DNA of 60,000 nt from Strigamia acuminata (lineage: Eukaryota > Arthropoda > Chilopoda > Geophilomorpha > Linotaeniidae), in assembly GCA_949358305.1 (NCBI GenBank), contig OX442315.1:32206427-32266426 (forward strand), read 5' to 3'. The notes beneath the pieces were generated by a model. It saw only the letters and a list, made by a program, of their open reading frames with translations. It searched no databases and had not been told where the DNA came from. Positions 23,085 to 35,800 of the stretch are shown in pieces (within the stretch, counting starts at the first letter, position 1; each line of letters begins with the position of its first letter). Made by a program: the position numbers and the translations under genes.

Positions 23085-26000
23085 AGTGTTTGTTCGCGAC
23101 GTCGACGACTCGAAAAACGTGCCATGTCTCCAGTATTATAATTTAGTAGAATTTTTTGTACTAACTTTTATTTGTTTATTATTATTGATGTTGTTAATGA
23201 TAATATCAAGTGTCGAGTACTTTGTTTTTTGCTATTTACTTTCGATTATTATTGTAATATTCCTAGCATTTCACTCAGCGGTTTATTTGGAGGTCCATTA
23301 CTAGTCGCGGAAAGTGCCTCAGGGAAGCCACGAGACATTTGAGTGTGAGCCAGTTTTGGGTTTTGAACGTGAAAATTCACTGGCACATGCAAAATGTATA
23401 CAACAAAAAAGTGTAAATATTAATTTCATTTTTAAAAGAAAAATTTCATTTTCCTGTTTTTGTTGCTTTGTAATCAGTGAACAATGACCAGTTGACTTTG
23501 AATAGATGAAAATGGAATTAAAAAATGTGAAAAATTACTTGAAAAAAAAAATCGTGCAAAATTTTATTTTATTTTACCTAAAAAAAAAAAATTAATTTTT
23601 TCTAAAAGTTCCAACAAATAAACATTAACTCTAACCAGAGCTGTTAAAAGAGTGCACAGATTCATTTTGTCCACCGCAGACAGCAAGTGGTATGTAGCCC
23701 AGAGGGTGACGGCAGGATGGAATTCAGTGTGTGAAGTTCTGGTTGAAGTCCATTCACAAGGTCGGGGATGGAAGAAAGAGGGAAGGGAGCGAGAGAAAAA
23801 CTCCCTCATCACCCTCGAATACATTTTCCTCCTCGATTGACTCGCGTTTTCTGACACTCTCTCTATCCCACAAGCGCTAAAACCGAATTTCAAATACGTT
23901 TCCACAAAAATATGTATGAATGGCACGTGGAATTATGCCTTGAGCTGCCCAACTCTTTTCCATCCACACCCTTCAACTCTCATGTTCAATGTTCAGAGAC
24001 AGGGCAAAGCCAGTGATGCCAAACACGGATGCACATGGACGCACAGCATGGCTGCATCCGTGCCTGCAAGGCGCTCATTATTTCTGGAGGATTTAATTAC
24101 GGCGGCACCAAAAAAGAGGGAACGCGAATTGAAAAAAATAAATAAAAAATAAATAAAAAATTTCAAACAAGAAGAATGTGTTATAATCACCGAATCACTT
24201 TTAATATTTTAATATTTCACAATAATGTGGAAAACGTTCGCTCCAGTTGACGAAACACGAGCATTAAGGCAGAAAACATTGTTAATTTGGTTCGGAGCAT
24301 CTGTTGGGACAATAAGGTTAAACTGGAAAGTGCATTGATCCATTATCCGTTCGAGTGGAGTTGAAATTGGTTTAAAATATTGGACCAGCTGTTCGCCTCG
24401 AAGATGATTACTACCTTATATACACGGTTGAATAGAGCGCACCCTCAATTTAAAGGTATGTGAAGAAGTGCACCTGCCCTACTGTCTAGTCTAGAGACTG
24501 ATGACACCTGTGGAAAGATTATTTTCCACGATATTTAAAAACATGTGAGTATTTTTTTCCGGTGGCGAATAATAAATTCAAGTTGTCGTTTATATTTTAT
24601 CTCGACATGTTTCTCTCCATCTGTGTTATCCGCTTCCTTTTTTTCTTCACCCCATCTCTCTTCTCGATGTCTTACGACTTATGGCTAACAGGTGGTCGTT
24701 CGCAGAAAAGGAAACGCGAGGATTTTATTTCAAGTTTTTCAATCGACAAAACCCGATGAATTTATCAAAACGAAATAAATTAAATAAATAATTGAATCTC
24801 TATCGAATTCTATATATTTTTATTGATTAATTTTGTGATTATTTCGTTTTCTTTTCACCGAGCGTGAGACGGGAGTTTCGTATTACAAGTTTGTCCGTTA
24901 GCAGACATGAGTCGAAACCATTAGCGTGGGAAAAGCCGTTGTGTCTCATTGCCTTCGCCTTTCATTCGAGCGCGTGCAGCGCGTGCAGCTGCAAAGATCG
25001 CTCGCGCCGAAATTAGGGAGAAGGGAACCACCAATTCAATAAGCTCTCGCAACGGGCCATCTGGGGGAATGTTCAATCCGCACGGCCCATGGGAACTCGC
25101 AACAGGCAAAAATCGACAAATGCACTTCTATTAATTCACCGCCCACGCATTCTCGCTTGGCCGCAACCACACCTCCACTCCAATTTCAAATGGTCGCTCA
25201 TTTAGTCATTTTTTAATGGGCATGCCCATTTTTCCCTTCAAGTTTGACATCAATGCAAACCAGAAATCGTTCACCAATTGCAATTGAAAAGCTGCTCAAC
25301 CTTTAACAACATTTTTGGGCATCATTAAGGATCGAAAACGAGTTCAGCGTGTGGAAAAAAAGGGAAAAAAAAGGTGTGGCACAAGTTTTAAGATTCTTTT
25401 CTTGCAACTCAAGCCCAACCTTAGTCGTTTCTTGTGCTTGATGGGTGAGAGAAGTATGACCTTTTACCTCTTGGGCTTGCCAATTGAAACGAGTTTGAGG
25501 GGGACACAGGTTTTCCTGCCTCTGCTCCCTGACACCCGAACTGTCTGCCTGTGCAAAACTGTTTTGCTCAAACTTCTTGCAGCAGAAGCGTCGCTTTGCA
25601 TTCTTGGGTCACGAGGGTATGGGTCACTGGAAGGCATCCCTTGGGAATTAGACGTGAAGCCCCGTGCACAATGTGGTGAAGAAAACCCTTCAAAACATCT
25701 TACACCCATTGAGCACGATGAATAAGTTGCAGAAAGAAGAATTATGCGAGTCATTCAGACGGAATTTAGATAAGGTGTTTAATTCAGACAAGAAAATTTA
25801 TATTTGCTGTCATTTAAAATGATTAAAATGATTTTTGTCAACCTGTCACGTGTTTTTGGACGCTGTTGTGTAAATATTGCCTGTTTTTCGTTGTTTGTTG
25901 GAGTAATTGTTGTCTTTTTAACTTTGTAAACAAAACAAAAACAATAAGAAACACAATACACTACTCTCCTGCTCACCATCCAACAAATCCACAGACAAAC

Positions 26001-26819
26001 CACAAACAACACCGAAGACAGTAAAAAAAGACCATTTTACAACAAAAAACTCTCACGCAGACCACCAGTGACAAAAAAACGATGAAATAAGGAAACGGGC
26101 AAGTAAATTATATTTTTGTAGTGCTGACATACTTACTTGATTACGGAAATCAGATGTTTTATAATTTCTCAAATGTTTGTAGTTTTTCAGATTTCATCAC
26201 ACCAATGCTCTAATTACAAAAAAATAGATTCGGGCTAGTCTCGCGAAAGTGCCATTAAGCTTATTTATCGGTTTGACATTAATTTTTTTATACTTTTATA
26301 CTTTCTCTATCTCAACAAAAAAATCTAACGCCGCAATTTATTTTACATAAACCAATGAAGTCATTAAATTTATCCGGCATAATAAAATTGCAAGAAAATA
26401 AGAAATATTTAGTAAAATAAAATTTTCGCGAGTATTTTTATCCAAAAAGAAGAAATAAACATAAAAGATTGAATAGTTAGATCTCTTCCCGCGCCCTTCG
26501 AGTGTTCTCATGACCGGAATCCATTAAAGACGTCATCCATCAACTACTAGAAGACACTGAATTGTGCACTACTGGATCCTTTGCAAAGCAAAGTAGAAAT
26601 GATAAATAGCGTCCCATTCAACCATTTGAGTGGGACCACACATGACACATTTCACGCTACACTTGGCGCATTGTAAGTAAGTCTATAACTTAAAAAATTG
26701 CAACACGTGCTTTTCAACATTTTTATTCAACATATTCAATCATCACACAGCAAAACTTCATTTTTTTTTAATATCCCAATAAAATAAACCCCAAAAAAAG
26801 TATATAAGAATTTACAAGT
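23085..26819. other. NRARP 3' region and gene-poor intergenic DNA
   Basis: The first part, to about 23570, is probably NRARP 3' UTR. The remainder includes ORFs at 23564-23926, 24921-25134 and 25315-25725 that I judge to be chance: they overlap on both strands and match no family. CGTGGGAA at 24925-24932 is a second perfect Su(H)-type word. TTTATT near 26721, AATAAA on the minus strand, is the likely SARDH poly(A) signal. Confidence 0.5.
24925..24932 (+). promoter_or_regulatory. Candidate Su(H)/CSL site downstream of NRARP
   Basis: CGTGGGAA is a perfect consensus match 1.8 kb past the NRARP stop. Chance occurrence is quite possible in a window of this size. Confidence 0.25.
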
Positions 26820-29800
26820 CTATTTCTTTGAATTTATCGGTAACGGTTCATCGTATTGACCTTTAACCCTTTTATTATTCGGATCAAACGGCGTTTTGAG
26901 ATGAATTTTCGCGGGAATACGGTCAGTCATGCGTTCCAACTCGTATTTTCCACTTTTTAGATAATCCGCAGTCACAATGCCGCCATCGGGACGACTCACG
27001 TAACCGTATCCAAGGCTACAGCCCAGTGCAAAGGCATACTCTGTTCGTCGAAGAAACCCAACAGCTTCTCCATCACGATAAATGACCTCCAAGCCCAGTA
27101 ATGGAACATGTCTAAAATTTAAAATATAAAAAAAAATTTAAAAAAACAAAAAATTACTTTCAATTTCCAATGCAACAACACAAATAAAAGCCATCAAGTC
27201 CATTAAGTGCCATTAAAGTGGCGTTAAGATGCAATTACACGAATATTTTAATTGCTTTCAATTTTTATATACAATCGGTAAAAGCGGCAAATGACCTTGG
27301 ACACCTGCACATGTTCATTAATTAGAAAAACAAACATAAATATGCTAATTTGCAAGTGGCAAGAGCGTAAAATCAGAGTTATAACCTTCAAACAAGGTAA
27401 TTACCATACACCCAGAAGCCAGAAAGTGACAGAAAACAAGCCAGAAGCGAAGCAAGTTGTTAGCGAGTAAGATTTACAAGGGTTGCCAATCTTACTGGTC
27501 TATGGTGAAACAAACGAGTCGTTTTCTCAATCCTTCCTTCTGTAGTTTCTCCAGGGCTTCACGGCCCAAAAAGGGCGTTTCTTTTTTTAGTTTGCATGTA
27601 AATCCAAGTCCTGCTTCGAGCGGTGTATCGTCCAAACGAATGTCTGCATGCCAATGCCTGTAACCTGGGTAAATAATTCCATTTTAATACACCAATTTGC
27701 TTTTTTTCCTTTGCTATTGCTTCAAACTAAAAGTCAACATTTTGTAATTGTTTATATAGTTTGCACGGAGTTTTAGTTATTGTTTATTTGCTGAGCACAG
27801 TAGGCGCAGCTAATGTTTCCGTTATTGCTGTTTTTAGTGTTTCTGTAGACAGAGTGGACACTGAAAACAGCAGTAAACCATCATGAAAAACTGCAAGCAC
27901 AGAAACCACAACTAAAGTGGTTTTTCAAGTGGTTTATGTCTGGTTTTGCTGGTTGCAACCAAATTCACAATGATTGGCCACACAAGTTAGATGGGGGTCG
28001 AACTTCCAGGTGAAGGCTGAATAAATAAGAGCGTAATTGTTTTCAAAGAGGTGGGCAATAATTTATCATTAGGTGAAAAATGAAGGAATTTTAATTGCCA
28101 TTTACTCGTAAAACCCAAAAAACGAAATTATCTAACAGGATCATAATTTTTGTCATCTGTTTTTGCTGCTTGTACAGAAATACCAAAAAAATCATAGAAA
28201 CCAAAACTTTCAAAACACGTAAAGTGTTTACACTAAAAACAGATCATAATTGATCCAAATTTCAAAGCTGAAAATGGAAACAAAACACTTTAGGTGCATC
28301 CAACGTTTTTGTACTTACCGTTCTTGATGTAAACAGATTTGACACCAAAAACAGCCATAAACCAAAAACCACAAACCGCAAAGACAGTTTTGAATAAGAG
28401 CCGCGGCTCTTAATTGATAAAATACGATAGTCGTCGTTAGGTAAGCCTTTTTACATCTGTTTTTTATATATTACTGTTTTTGTAAAGAATTTAAACGGAA
28501 ACTTTGAAAGCACCTAATGAACCAACCAAGTTTTTTTAATGCCATCAACTGATGCAACAGTAATAAAAATTAATTCCCCCACCCACCTCCATTGAAAGAA
28601 GAAGAAAAAAATCCCATCCTGTTTGTTTTACTTTCAGATACAATCAACACATCTAAACAATCCGAAAAAAAATCTATTTACAACCATCTCAACTGTCCAT
28701 CTTTAATTACACTACTTAATCCTAATTTAATTTATTTTATTGACTATAAAAACTATAAATAAATATTTAAAAAAAATGAAAAAATGGCCAAACCCATTTA
28801 AATCTATTAATGTTTTACACAACAAAACAAGTGTTGAATGATCATGTTGACAACTTCCACTGTGTATATCAACAAGTTTGAAAAATCCAGCAGAAAGAAT
28901 GGAATTTCTGCAAACTCAAAAGCACCAGGAAGGGGAAAAGTACTCCCAAGTGTGTACAACAACAAAACAAAGTCTATTTATCAAAAGATTTGACAGTTGC
29001 ACATATTCAACAAAAACCACTTTTCCTTCATCCACAAAAACCGGATTGGCAGTGTGAAGAGGAAGAAGACATTCCACAGATTCAAGATATACAAAACTGA
29101 CAATACAGAGGAGGAAAGAAAAGAATAAAATACAAAAATATTTCACAAGCAATTCATCAATAAAAAAAAAAAAAACTAGATTGAAGGCAACTCAAGGTCC
29201 TCACGTGGGAACAGAATAGTTCATAATAAATAAAAGGTAAAGGAAATAAATTCATTAAAAAAAAAAAAAATCCACCCTGAAGGTAAAACAGGGAGCTCGA
29301 ACAGACCACATTCCACGACACAAGGGCCAAGAGGGGAGTACCCTGAGGAAAAAGCAAGAGGGGATGGTTGAGGTCAGATCCAAAAAGGGATTTCCCAAGG
29401 CAAGTGCCACTCCTGTACTTGAGGGATGAGCAGGAGCATGAGCTTGAGAAAAAAAAATGGGAGGTACAATTTTTTTTTTCTTTTAAAAAATCACTGCAGA
29501 AATCTATTTCTATGGAACCAGTTTAAAACGCTTCGAATCATTGAAGGAAAAAAAAAAATTCCGACAAAATTTGATGATTAAATTTTTTTTTTTTTTAGAC
29601 GGCGTTCATCCGGTTTCCAGGCGGGCGAAGGTCGGCCTGTTGCGGCATGGGATTTGTTCATTCCCGGTTGAATATTGATATGTTAAGAAATTCACCGATT
29701 TTGTTGTCAAAATTGCTGATTTTTAAAAAAATCAATTTTTTTTTTGTTTTACCGCCTGAGTATTCGGATGTCAAAATTTTTTGAAGGCAAAAAAAAATTC

Positions 29801-32800
29801 TGACAAAATTTGATAGATGTAAATTTTTTTTTTCTAGACGGCGATCATCCGGTTTCCAGGCGGGCGAAGGTCGGCCTGTTGCGGCATACGATTTGTTCAT
29901 TCCCGGTTGAATATTAATATGTTAAGAAATTCACCGATTTTGTTGTCAAAATTGCTAATTTTTAAAAAAATCAAATTTTTTTGTTTCACCGCCTGGGTAT
30001 TTAAACGACCCGGCGTTTATTCGAAGCATTGCAGTAATTATGTAAAATGCTACCAGTGTTTCGTAAATTACCACCCAAGAAGTAAACAAGGTGTTGAGGT
30101 CATTCAAATGACCTTTTCCCTCCCTACCCTTTTCTCGGCGCCCCCTAGCTGGGCTTTTCTATGAGAATGGTATGTTTCCCATTGCCCTTAACCTATAAAT
30201 AGGCAGTTTTTCAAAGAAAAATGAGAAAAAAGTTTCACACCTTTCTCGATACTGAGGGAATCAATAGCTCGGTAGCCAGCGTTTACCACGCCCAGGGGTT
30301 GACCCCTGTTCATTATGAGGCGGTAAAGAGGAACACAGGAGGCAGTGGGAATGTGCAATTCCCATCCTAGTTCGCCTACAAAGGATAAACGCATGGCACG
30401 AACCTTGTTTTGAAAAAGAAACGAGAAAATTGTTAGAAATTTACAATATGGAAAGTTGTTGGTTTATTTTTTAAGGCTTACTTTGTATCCGCCGATTTGA
30501 ATGAGTTGGTGAGTCGAAAACGGGAATGATTTGTCGGATAGGTCAGCATCGGTTAATGATTGCAGTAATTCCCGGCTAAATAGGAACAAAAATGGTATTA
30601 ATCACACAGTGTTTGTATTCTTTGAGTTTTCATAATGTTAGGACAAGATTTGGTGACAATTTGGCGGTCTAGTCGAGATTAATTCATTTGGCGAAGAAAA
30701 CCAAAATTAGAGAAACAAAAATTTGTGGAAATTATTCACTCATTTATTAAAAACTTAAAATAAATAAAAATGTTTAGATAAAAAGTCAAATAATACCAAA
30801 ATAAATAAAACCCCAAATGGTAAAAATCGCAAAATAATGGTAAAAATCGCAAAATAATGGTAAAAATCGCAAAATAATGGTAAAAATCGCAAAATAATGG
30901 TAAAAATCGCAAAATAATAGTAAAAATCGCAAAATAATGATAAAAATCGCAAAATAATGGTAAAAATCGTAAAATAATGGTAAAAACTCGAAACATAATG
31001 GTAAAAACTCAAAACATTACAGTAAAAAGTCAAAACAATGATAAAAACTCAAAACAATGATAAAAACTCAAGACAATGTACCAAAAACATTGAAAAATTT
31101 ACAAATAATGATAAAAATTCATAAACCCTGATAAAAATAAAAAATTCTTTATTTACGGTAGCAAAAATAAACTGAAATATGGTAAGCAATAAAACAAAGA
31201 AAACATTTTCTCCTTTTTATTACCATCATGAGATCATATAATGATAATCCGCTTCCCCGCTTTCATTTTCCCAAAAAAAGGCTTTGATTCTGATCGCCCA
31301 TCGCCCATTCTACAACATAGAAACTGTTTCAAAAAACACACACAAGCTGCTAATTGTATTAAGTAAAAAAAAACTAAACTATGTCGATTTGCTTACAAAT
31401 TTATTCAATCCTCGTTTCATATTATCACCATCCCGAAATTAAATTTCCCATTTAACCAAAAAAAAAGCAGAAAAATTCACACACAGCACTCAACCTTTGA
31501 CTCTTTCCTTAAATCTCTGAAGTAAATTGACTAAGACAGCAATGAGGGAAAAGGAAATGGGAATTGGGGTTGCCAGTCCATAATAAGGGTGCAGTTAACT
31601 CACCCTTAGCAATTTAAAAACCACTTGGTGTCTATAACCCATTTAAAATTAAGCCCAACTTCTGCAAATCCACTCATTTAACCCAACCATTTACTTCAAC
31701 AATCACAAAAATTCCTCACCCCAAAAACACAACCAAATTGTGTCATTATTTTTTCCCTTCAACTAAAAACAAAAAAGAAAAAAAAAGAAAAAGAAAAATG
31801 GAAATAAAAATAAAGCAATCTAATCGCAATCCCCACCACCTGCTACTTGATATTTCTACCCTTGAAGGGGATAATTCTGAAGGGTCTGAGGCACGTGCAT
31901 GAGCCCAGGTGAGTTCAGTTCAGATGCACCTGAATAGAAGCAGCTGACGGCCTCGAGACAATAGAGAACGTGCACACCACGTGCAGAACTGACAGGTGGT
32001 GCCAAGGGACCGTAAAGACGAAGAAGTAGTGTGGGGAGACGAGACGAGGGTTGCAGAAGGGGAAGCGAAAAAAAAATACACTCCCACAAGTGGCAGAGTG
32101 GTGAAAGTTTGAAAAAAATATATAAAATTCACGTTTAAAACACCGCCATTTGCTTCGATTAAAGGCTGCCAAACTTGTTCGTTAATTCGTTAATTGTTGT
32201 CCGACTTCTCGTGGTATTTACTCAACCAAGATGGCGCCGCTTGTTGATGCGAAATGCGAATAAAATTTTTAATTTCTTTAACTTCAAAGTTAATTAAGGC
32301 AAGATTATCCTAATTAGAGGCTCCAAATGACCCTGAGTAATTTCATAATTGCAACCAGTTGGTTTTCTGCATTTGACCGCACTCTAACAAATTATCCCCC
32401 GATAATTTACAACTCAATGAGGCGTGGAAAGAGTCAGATTCCTTTGAAAAAGCCACACCTGCCCCCACAGAATTCCACAGCAGAGGGAACACATGGTCGG
32501 TGGCCCACCTGAGGAAAGGAAAAAAAAGCATACAAACGTAAATGTGGGCAGCTGCAAACTGCATTCAAATAAAATGCCACGAGGCCAATTCATGAAAGGT
32601 CAAGAATTTGCTTTTAGAAATCCTCGACAGCGACAAAATGTTTTGCAGGTGATCCAAAAGGCCGAAAAAATGCATTTCCATAATGTTATTAATAAAAATA
32701 TAAGAATTCTCCGCGATAAAAAAAAACAAAATTAATTGTTTAAACTCCAATGCGAGTCCCTAATAACACATTTGAGCGAGTAAATAATTATAATAGTCAC

Positions 32801-35800
32801 TACGCAGACACGCTAACGATGTGCTAAAGCCCCGTGAAAAAAAATGTTGAAAAAATTATTCTAATTCCAAATATTCTTCATTTTTTTTCTCATTTCTTTT
32901 CGAGATGAATAAAATCGGACAGATGAGCCACACCCTGATGTAGGTGAGCTCCAAATGACAGACTTTACCACATTGCAAGAAAAAGAAAAAACATTTTTAC
33001 ATGTTTTTAATTGATGAAGAATGTTAGGTTACTCCTTAATAAGAACCCCGAGTAGACAGCCTCTTATTACACAGAAATCTTTTCAGGAATTGTAGCAAAA
33101 TGCGTGGAACGATTGATCAAACAAAGGTGAAGGGCACTTTGCCCCCTTTAAAAAAAAGGTATAATATTTCTTGGAAATATTTCCATCTCTACCTTTTTGG
33201 TCCTTGAATACTGAGCATGCCAAGGTCACGTGATCGATCAATTAGATTAGCATGAAAGCCGCGGTCTTCGATAACCGAGGTGATGTGAGCGAAATTTTGA
33301 AACGAGGAACCACCACCTGCTGCTATGTAGAAACCTCGGGCTAAATTGAATAGACATTAGATAAATATAATCATTTTTTTTTTTGGTGTATAGCTTTGAT
33401 TTATGATTAATTACCTCCTTCGATTACGGGATCGCAAGCTTCTCCATCTCCCGAATGCAGAGGACTTACCGTTAAATCAGCCTCTATGCAGCCACGTTTA
33501 TTTAGCATACACGTGTAAATAGTAGCACCTAAGTTAATATTGATATTATTTTAATATAATAATCAGATTTAACTGTCGTTTGCAGTGAAGTAACTACAAT
33601 GTCCCAAGTGTACTCGATTATCTTCGCGGGAAAAATCGTTCTTTTTGACCGAAAAATCGTTCTTTTTGACCGAAAATCCGTTCTTTTTGACCGAAAATCC
33701 GTTCTTTTTGACCGAAAATCCGTTCTTTTTGACCGAAAATCCGTTCTTTTTGACCGAAAATCCGTTCTTTTTGACCGAAAATCCGTTCTTTTTGACCGAA
33801 AATCCGTTCTTTTTGACCGAAAATCCGTTCTTTTTGACCGAAAATCCGTTCTTTTTGACCAAAAAATCGTTCTTTTTGACCAAAAAATCGTTCTTTTTGA
33901 CCAAAAAATCGTTCTTTTTGACCTCAAAATCGTTCTTTTTGACCTCAAAATCGTTCTTTTTGACCTCAAAATCGTTCTTTTTGACCTCAAAATCGTTCTT
34001 TTTGACCTCAAAATCGTTCTTTTTGACCTCAAAATCGTTCTTTTTGACCTCAAAATCGTTCTTTTTGACCTCAAAATCGTTCTTTTTGACCTCAAAATCG
34101 TTCTTTTTGACCTCAAAATCGTTCTTTTTGACCTCAAAATCGTTCTTTTTGACCTCAAAATCGTTCTTTTTGACCTCAAAATCGTTCTTTTTGACCTCAA
34201 AATCGTTCTTTTTGACCTCAAAATCGTTCTTTTTGACCTCAAAATCGTTCTTTTTGACCTCAAAATCGTTCTTTTTGACCTCAAAATCGTTCTTTTTGAC
34301 CTCAAAATCGTTCTTTTTGACCTCAAAATCGTTCTTTTTGACCTCAAAATCGTTCTTTTTGACCGAAAAATCGTTCTTTTTGACCTCAAAATCGTTCTTT
34401 TTGACCGAAAATTAATTTTTCCGTTAACAGCTTCTACTGTTCAATTTCTACTCAGAACCCTTGAAGATGTAGTTACAGCACCGATTTTGTCATTACCTTC
34501 AGGTTTAGTCATATCGTTACTAAAAATCCAATCAGCAGCCTTTTGCGCTTCAGGACCTCCGAGGTAAAACTTCCCGAAATATGACATGTTGAATACCGCA
34601 ACATTTTCGCGAGTGTTTAAACATTCTTTCCTCAGCTTAAAAAAATTAAATCAAATTAAAAAAAAAAAAAAAAAAAAAAATTCACAATTACTAAAACAAA
34701 ACAATTTCCAACACCACGACACAATTAAACAAAGCAAAGAGAATAGAATTACGCACCACAAAAGTATTCATTCTTATTTTAAAATTGGGTAAGGGTACAA
34801 ATTAAACCGATACCACATTATGTTGCCGTGGAAAACCAAAACTGTAATCACTTCGCAGCCGGTCCCGATAAACATATTCCTCCCGACTTTTATGTCCATA
34901 ATTTCCGTAATAATCATAATCAAAAATCTGCAACATAAAATTAAAAAAAAAAATTAATAAAACAAAAAATCATTTCGATTTAATAACTCAATCAATTAAC
35001 CGGTGCAGGGCCGTCAGGAGAAAACCAACCCGGTCTCTCCCATCCCAACCTCTCTTCAAAAACACATCCAGCATCGGCTAAATCTTTATGAAATGGGTCC
35101 TTGAACTGATTTCTGCCACTTAGAGGCTCGTCATGCTTGAATTGGATATTATAATGCTGCGAGTATGCTTCGTGGCTTCTCTCTTTAATCCACTTCTTAT
35201 TTGATGTTAACCGAGGTGAAAATCGCCTAAAAATCAATTCAAATCTTTAATTTAATTTCCTTCCTTGACATTTTCATCATTTCCAAACATACCGGATGTC
35301 GTACCCGTACATGTCAAGCTCGGGACGTCCATAATAAACCCATCGTGCTAATTCTCGGCCGCAGCCGCCGCCCAACATCATTCCGCCGCTGTTGAAACCA
35401 ACACCGTGGTAAAAACCTCGAAGAAACGGATCTTCGCCCATTATTGGTTTGTGATCAGGTGTAAATGATTCTGTAGAATTTAATTTGGGTTAATTTAACT
35501 TTAATTTGAGTTTTTATAATTTTTTTATACCTGGTCCGCATACAGTGGATTTGATGCCGGTTTTTTCGAGAACTGAAACGCGATTTATTGCAGCCGCTAA
35601 ATGAGTTCCAAACACGTCCCAATCTAGTTCGTATAGACTAAATGCGAAATCCTTGGGCACCTTGAAATTAGTCCAAAAAAATTGTTTCGTTTTTGTTTAA
35701 TTTTGTTTGTTTATTTTTGTTAAACGTACTGTGTCGCAAAAAATTGGATTGTTCTCGTATCCACCAATAGATAGAGCATCGCCCTGGAGTTTTAAATAAA

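Larger units (their letters stand above)
27665..30240. other. SARDH intron 15
   Basis: This 2.6-kb intron lies between the exons ending 30241 and starting 27664 on the minus strand. It contains a dispersed repeat near 28280-28390 and the 239-bp tandem duplication at about 29560-30005. I see no coding exon. Confidence 0.7.

Noticed and set aside
25315-25754. 136-residue plus ORF and overlapping 96-residue minus ORF
   Set aside because: They overlap on opposite strands, show no domain or family pattern, and no supporting splice structure was seen.
33639-34412. CRISPR-like regular repeat array
   Set aside because: The repeats are directly adjacent with no unique spacers, and the genome is eukaryotic. 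It is a minisatellite.
33529-34567. Long ORFs of 256-322 residues on both strands made of heptapeptide repeats
   Set aside because: They come from the 21-bp minisatellite, whose period is a multiple of three. The region is intronic, between well-matched SARDH exons.
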